Below, piece by piece: positions 59,810-64,000 of a stretch of 64,000 bases of DNA. Origin of the DNA: Candidatus Nitrospira kreftii (GTDB lineage Bacteria > Nitrospirota > Nitrospiria > Nitrospirales > Nitrospiraceae); assembly GCA_014058405.1 (NCBI GenBank), contig CP047423.1, positions 1,364,001-1,428,000 of the forward strand, in the 5' to 3' direction. Under the pieces are notes generated by a model that worked only from the letters and a program-made list of their open reading frames with translations, ran no database searches and was not told the DNA's origin. The translations under genes and the position numbers were made by a program. The first letter of the stretch is position 1; each line of letters opens with the position of its first letter.

Positions 59810-60901
59810 CTATTCTACGAGCTCTTCATTCAGTGCCACTGCCTTGATATATGCGAATACCCGATGCCCTGGTTTCAATCCCAGGTTCATAAGGGATTTT
59901 CGGGTGATGCTGGCGACGAGTGGTGCTCCGATATCCAGCAGGACGTCTGCAGACGATTGATCTATCTCGCGGATCTCAGTAATCGTCGCCTCCAGAATAT
60001 TCAGCACACTGGTCGGGGAATCGGTCCGGCCGATGACCAGACTGATATCGCTGGAAAGGATGTGTATGCGCATGGGTTGTCCGACGGCGACCGGTTGAAA
60101 CGGCACGAACAGGGCCTGGCCCTTGAAATCGAGCTGAGTGAGGCCATACTGCGGTTCGTGTTTGGCCACATGAGCGTCTAAGACTCCCCCCACCCGATGC
60201 GACCCCAAACTCCCCCGAAACTCCAGGGAGGTAAGCACCTCGTTGAGCGGGCCGGTTCCTGCGGCGTGCCCCTCTTTCAGAAGGATGATACGGTCCGCAA
60301 GTTGAAGGATTTCTGCGATCGCATGACTGACATACATCACTGGAATGTGCAGTTCCTCATGAAGTCGACGGATGAAGGGAAGGAGTTCTTGCTTGCGCGG
60401 TATATCGAGTGAGGCGAGCGGCTCATCCATCAACAGCAGCTTAGGGCTAGTCAGCAAGGCACGACCGATCGCTACTCGTTGTTGCTCACCGCCGGACAGG
60501 TTGTGGGTGTGGCGATCGAGAAGATGCCCGATCCCCAGAATATCGATCACCTGTTCGATCGATATTCGGCGTTCTTCCGGAGATATGCGATTGTAGCCGT
60601 ACAGGAGGTTTGACCGTACGTTGTAGTGGGGGAACAATCGGGGCTCCTGAAATACGTATCCGATCGGCCGTTTGTGGAGCGGTCGACACAAACCTCTTGC
60701 TGTGTCCTGCCAGAGATCGTCATCGAATTGCATGAATCCGTCGGGCGTCTGCTCCAGCCCAGCCAGGCATCTCAACAGCGTCGTCTTTCCTGATCCGGAG
60801 GGACCGAAGATAGCCGTAATGCCCGCCATTGGTACATCTAATGCGACGTTGAGATGAAAAGTCGGATATCGGACTGAAAAGCGTGCCAGTAAGCGGCTCA
60901 T
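59810..60901 (-). CDS. modC: Molybdate ABC transporter ATPase
   Basis: 363 aa. ATPase with Walker A G-P-S-G-S-G-K-T-T (about 34-42), a signature L-S-G-G-E-Q-Q-R-V-A and Walker B L-L-L-M-D-E-P-L-A-S-L-D. The last 70 residues form a molybdate-binding (Mop/TOBE) domain (V-L-N-I-L-E-A-T-I-T-E-I, G-H-R-V-F-A-Y-I-K), which tells ModC from other importers. The start overlaps the modB stop (ATGA). Confidence 0.93.
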   Translation of the reverse strand: MSRLLARFSVRYPTFHLNVALDVPMAGITAIFGPSGSGKTTLLRCLAGLEQTPDGFMQFDDDLWQDTARGLCRPLHKRPIGYVFQEPRLFPHYNVRSNLLYGYNRISPEERRISIEQVIDILGIGHLLDRHTHNLSGGEQQRVAIGRALLTSPKLLLMDEPLASLDIPRKQELLPFIRRLHEELHIPVMYVSHAIAEILQLADRIILLKEGHAAGTGPLNEVLTSLEFRGSLGSHRVGGVLDAHVAKHEPQYGLTQLDFKGQALFVPFQPVAVGQPMRIHILSSDISLVIGRTDSPTSVLNILEATITEIREIDQSSADVLLDIGAPLVASITRKSLMNLGLKPGHRVFAYIKAVALNEELVE

Positions 60902-61572
60902 GAGACATGGATAGGGAATCGGCGGTTGATGATGTACACAGCCAACAGTACCAAGAATGAAAAGATCAGCATGAAGGCAGAGATGGCATGCGCTTGAGTA
61001 TATTCCATGACTTCCACATGCTCAAAGATGGTCGTGGAAAGAACGCGCGTTTCTCCGGGAATCGATCCGCCGACCATGAGAACAACCCCGAACTCTCCCA
61101 TCGTATGGGCAAAGCCGAGCACGATCGCACTGATGTATCCTCGCAGTGCGATCGGGGAGATGACCGTCAGGAATGCGTCCCACTTCGAGGCGCGAAGCGA
61201 CCATGCCGCTTCTAGCGGCCCCTTGCCCACTGCTTCAAAGGCGCTTTGTAACGGCTGGATCACAAAGGGCATCGAATAAAACACTGACGCGATGACCAAC
61301 CCGGTGAACGTGAATGCGAGTGAAAGATCTGCAAGACGGCCTAGCGGCCCGTAAGGACCCAACGCGACGAGGATATAAAATCCTAGGACGGTGGGAGGCA
61401 GCACGATCGGGAGCGCAACCGCGGCTTCCACGATAGGTCTCACTCGGGATCGTGTGTGAGCCAGCCACCAAGCGAGGGGCGTGCCGACGATCAGCAGCAC
61501 GAGTACTGTCATCGTTGCGAGTCGAACGCTGACCCACAACGCGCTCAGATCCAGATCTGTCAGGGCTTCCAT
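60898..61572 (-). CDS. modB: Molybdate ABC transporter permease
   Basis: 224 aa with five or six helices. The cytoplasmic EAA loop (E-A-A-W-S-L-R-A-S-K-W-D-A-F-L) near residue 145 contacts ModC; L-P-I-V-L-P-P-T-V-L-G-F-Y-I-L near 55 and G-F-A-H-T-M-G-E-F-G-V-V-L-M-V-G-G are typical ModB segments. It lies between modA and modC. Confidence 0.93.
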   Translation of the reverse strand: MEALTDLDLSALWVSVRLATMTVLVLLIVGTPLAWWLAHTRSRVRPIVEAAVALPIVLPPTVLGFYILVALGPYGPLGRLADLSLAFTFTGLVIASVFYSMPFVIQPLQSAFEAVGKGPLEAAWSLRASKWDAFLTVISPIALRGYISAIVLGFAHTMGEFGVVLMVGGSIPGETRVLSTTIFEHVEVMEYTQAHAISAFMLIFSFLVLLAVYIINRRFPIHVS

Positions 61573-61595
61573 GTAGGTACTCCTGTGGTATCAGG

Positions 61596-62357
61596 TTACT
61601 TCATGCCATAGCCATATCGTTCAATGATGCTCTTTGTTTGCGGACCGGCAATGAACTCCATGAGTGCGTGTGCTGCCGGATTATCCTTTCCTTTGGTCAA
61701 TAAGATCACGTCTTGTTTGATCGGTTCGTGAAGATTGGTGGGGATATCCCAGCGACTTCCCTGCCCCTTGATCCTGGGGTCTAGAGCTTGCGACAAGGCA
61801 ACGAAGCCCAAGTCGGCATTGCCGGACTCAATAAACCCCATGGTCTGGCCGATATTTTCCCCCATGACTATTTTGGGCTGTAAACTTTCCCACAGTTCCA
61901 GTTTTTGCAACGTTTGCATCGCCGCGAGGCCATAGGGCGCGGTTTTGGGGTTTGTGAAGGCAAGACGTTTGAACTTTTTAGAATGCAAGGTTTCTTCCCC
62001 TTTCATCAGGTCGGCACTCGGACTCCACAGCACAAGACGCCCAATCGCATAGGTAAAGCGGGTTTCTTTGACTCCAAGTCCTTCCTCCTCCAACAGTTTG
62101 GGGCGTTCCATATCGGCAGAGAAAAACACATCGAACGGCGCGCCATTTTTGATTTGCGAATAGAAATTTCCGGATGAACCGGCGGCGACGCGGATGTTGT
62201 GGCCAGTAGCGGTTTCGAATTCATTCGCAATTTCACGGAACGGCGGAACGAAATTGGCGGCGACCGCGACCAAGACCTGCTCGGCAAACGCCGGCGTCAC
62301 CGCCGTTATGACGGAGACAAACACACACCATGCAAAAAGTTTCAGTGTCATGGTCAA
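61596..62357 (-). CDS. modA: Molybdate-binding periplasmic protein
   Basis: 253 aa with a signal peptide ending near A-F-A. The motif V-A-V-A-A-N-F-V-P-P and A-G-S-S-G-N-F-Y-S-Q-I-K-N-G-A-P-F-D-V-F-F-S-A-D is the molybdate/tungstate binding signature. The ATG follows the porin stop by six bases, and modB starts 24 bases later, so all four genes probably form one transcript. Confidence 0.92.
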   Translation of the reverse strand: MTMTLKLFAWCVFVSVITAVTPAFAEQVLVAVAANFVPPFREIANEFETATGHNIRVAAGSSGNFYSQIKNGAPFDVFFSADMERPKLLEEEGLGVKETRFTYAIGRLVLWSPSADLMKGEETLHSKKFKRLAFTNPKTAPYGLAAMQTLQKLELWESLQPKIVMGENIGQTMGFIESGNADLGFVALSQALDPRIKGQGSRWDIPTNLHEPIKQDVILLTKGKDNPAAHALMEFIAGPQTKSIIERYGYGMK

Positions 62358-62363
62358 TCCTTT

Positions 62364-63929
62364 CTACATCCTGACTCGTATCGAGGCATAAAAATAATCA
62401 CTATCCTTGTTTCCACCACTGGGCATTTGGGCGATGATGGCGGGACTGTCGAAGTAGGATCCCTTGAACCAATGCACGTACCCGAAATCAAAGTCCAAGT
62501 TTTGTCTCATAGTCCATATTGGAGCCCATTGTGCGCGAAGCTCTACATCGTGCCCTAAATAGCTTCCTGACCCTCCTGTGGAGTCTTGTACGAGGCCACC
62601 CGAAAAAGCCGCGGTTGCTTCCGCCAGATACCAGAACCGTTGCTTGACTGTCAGGATCAAATTTTCGTTCGGTGTCAGGATCAGCCTCCAACCAGGAGAG
62701 TTGATATTGGACCGAAAAAACGGTCCCCAAATTCCCGTGGGGTTCAAATCAAATCGCCGGGCACCGAACAGAGGGTCAAAGGTTCTACTCTCACTTCCTC
62801 CCGGGGTTTGAGTGCCGCTGGCATAGGTATATTGAGCCAGAAACCGAGGTGCCCACGGCAAATTAAACGTGTACCCAACTTCAACGTTTGGGTTATAGGC
62901 GAAATGATCGACAGTGCCTAGCTTTCCCGTCTGAACGGCCCCCTCGATTTCATAATCGAATTCATTGACCGCGGGAGCCTTGAAGAGGCGAGCGCCCAAC
63001 GTACTATAGGTACGGTGAAGATTCCTATTTTGAAGTTGTTGATCGTTTATCCCAAAGTAAAACACATTCACGTTGAACCAGGGAAAGTGTTCGCTCTCCG
63101 CGTAGGTCCCCCAGAACACACTTTTTGCAGTTTGCTCGTCCAGCCTCACATCATCCCGAATGACTGGTTCCACCAAGAAGGCCCTGAACCGCCAGGTTTT
63201 GCCTTGGCCAATTTGCCAATGGACTCCGTCGAAGGCATTCGTGGTATTTCGGAAATCATTTCTGGCGACATACCGGCGTTTCCCGAAATCCAACGTCATG
63301 CGACCGAAATGCAGGTCCGTTCGCAATCCACTGCCCAAAACATTGTTGAATGTCAATGATCCGACTAGCTGTAAGACGTCAAATTCGTTGACTGTCGTGA
63401 GATTCCTAAAATCCCCAGGATCATTGTTCAAAAAGGCCCGCGTATCCTGCCCTTCAAAGAGAAACCGGAAGGGACCATTGCCTCCCAATCCTACGCGCAG
63501 CCTGGATCGGAGAGCTACCTGGGCATCGGTTCCCCCGCCTCCTGCCACTTGATTCGCTCGCCAAGGATGATCGTACGACTCGAAACGGGTCCGGTTTTCG
63601 AACGCGAGATCCAGCCAGTCCGGCAGACGGAGCAACGACTTTTCATAATGAAGCCAATCGATCTCTTTCCGTTGATTGAGCACCGCATCGGCTGGTTCGA
63701 TCCAATTCTTGCCGGTTCGATCTGTGCTTTTGAAGTAGTCGTTGTCAGTGATCAAGTGTTTGTCATGCATGACTTTGAGCACCGGGTCTTCCGTGTTCTT
63801 AAACGTCCATTGTCCGTCTGTCTCAACGAGTTCACCGTATTCGACGGCCTTCGACGTGTTCGTTCCCATTGGCACGAGAAGAACGAGCAGCACACTTAGC
63901 AAGACCCACCATAACGATCGCTTCGACAT
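62364..63929 (-). CDS. Alginate-export-family outer-membrane porin
   Basis: 521 aa. A signal peptide (W-W-V-L-L-S-V-L-L-V-L-L-V-P-M-G) is followed by an N-terminal helical region and a large beta-barrel with alternating residues and many aromatic girdle residues. N-R-T-R-F-E near residue 110, R-M-T-L-D-F-G-K-R-R, R-A-N/N-A-F-D-G-V and a final Y-F-Y-A-S-I-R-V-R-M with an aromatic/M end fit the AlgE-like family. In this position, as first gene of the mod operon, it could be an outer-membrane route for molybdate or another anion and not for alginate; this is inferred from context. The ribosome-binding site is weak. Confidence 0.85.
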   Translation of the reverse strand: MSKRSLWWVLLSVLLVLLVPMGTNTSKAVEYGELVETDGQWTFKNTEDPVLKVMHDKHLITDNDYFKSTDRTGKNWIEPADAVLNQRKEIDWLHYEKSLLRLPDWLDLAFENRTRFESYDHPWRANQVAGGGGTDAQVALRSRLRVGLGGNGPFRFLFEGQDTRAFLNNDPGDFRNLTTVNEFDVLQLVGSLTFNNVLGSGLRTDLHFGRMTLDFGKRRYVARNDFRNTTNAFDGVHWQIGQGKTWRFRAFLVEPVIRDDVRLDEQTAKSVFWGTYAESEHFPWFNVNVFYFGINDQQLQNRNLHRTYSTLGARLFKAPAVNEFDYEIEGAVQTGKLGTVDHFAYNPNVEVGYTFNLPWAPRFLAQYTYASGTQTPGGSESRTFDPLFGARRFDLNPTGIWGPFFRSNINSPGWRLILTPNENLILTVKQRFWYLAEATAAFSGGLVQDSTGGSGSYLGHDVELRAQWAPIWTMRQNLDFDFGYVHWFKGSYFDSPAIIAQMPSGGNKDSDYFYASIRVRM

Positions 63930-64000
63930 CGATTCTTCGCTTAATTTCTTTATTCCGGTTGTTGTGAATGTTCGCTCTAAACCTGGCGAAAAAGGAGTTA
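63930..64000. promoter_or_regulatory. Upstream region of the porin-mod operon (cut by window edge)
   Basis: It contains the start of the operon's control region. No ModE-type palindrome is evident in these 71 bases, and the rest lies outside the window. Confidence 0.3.

Noticed and set aside
59663-60181. A 172-codon + strand frame over the end of modC
   Set aside because: It is the antisense shadow of a well-supported gene.

Overview
The window reads as a piece of chromosome from a Nitrospira-like bacterium (phylum Nitrospirota). This is an inference from gene content: a molybdate ABC transporter next to an alginate-export-type porin, a large exopolysaccharide (EPS) block, a hybrid type II secretion/MSHA-like apparatus, a glycosidic GH77 enzyme and many small lineage-specific proteins. 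No marker gene fixes the species. GC is moderate and most real genes have Shine-Dalgarno sites of the GGAGG type.

Layout. 1-13.1 kb: an EPS/surface-glycan block, all on + : the end of an SxtJ-like membrane protein, an SGNH hydrolase with a C-terminal PAS domain, an acyltransferase-3/SGNH O-acetylase, a heparinase II/III-like protein, a DegT/DnrJ aminotransferase, a fusion of a phosphoglycosyl transferase with a membrane UDP-sugar 4,6-dehydratase, and a Wzz/Wzc-type co-polymerase/kinase. 13.1-15.95 kb: an insertion-sequence graveyard: an IS30 relic, an IS3-family relic cut in two by an apparently intact IS3-family element with a 4-bp target duplication, and a relic of a second copy of that element. 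15.96-19.8 kb: a secreted BACON-repeat/fibronectin protein (-) and a nucleotide-sugar dehydrogenase (+).

19.9-30.5 kb: an eleven-gene operon-like run for a type II secretion/type IV pilus-like machine (TPR-secretin-cohesin lipoprotein, three pseudopilins, LysM lipoprotein, GspF, GspE, PilM/N/O-like and PilP/GspC-like proteins). 30.6-33.7 kb: proA and an unrecognised 594-aa protein. 33.8-34.4 kb: a 58-aa gene and a broken small lipoprotein gene. 34.7-39.7 kb: a complete type I secretion system (ABC, membrane fusion protein, TolC). 39.7-44.6 kb: malQ and a histidine kinase/sigma-54 response regulator pair. 44.6-47.0 kb (-): a three-gene operon whose first product carries a restriction-nuclease fold that seems catalytically dead.

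47-59 kb is an accessory stretch of low coding density: two stand-alone receiver proteins, a GNAT acetyltransferase, a frameshifted DUF72 gene, many proteins under 130 aa with strong ribosome-binding sites, an orphan rho-independent terminator that may end a small RNA, tRNA-Arg(CCT), a MEDS-domain protein and a seven-bladed FG-GAP propeller lipoprotein. 59.0-59.6 kb holds an XRE/S24 LexA-like repressor heading a small gene set. 59.8-63.9 kb (-) is porin-modA-modB-modC, which would feed molybdenum enzymes; in Nitrospira that includes nitrite oxidoreductase, although no such enzyme is in the window.

The most noteworthy items are the fused dehydratase/phosphoglycosyl transferase beside its aminotransferase, the SGNH-PAS fusion, the dead DpnII/MboI-like domain, the TPR-secretin hybrid secretion locus, and the nested IS whose removal restores the interrupted reading frame exactly. 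I found no CRISPR array, rRNA or prophage.
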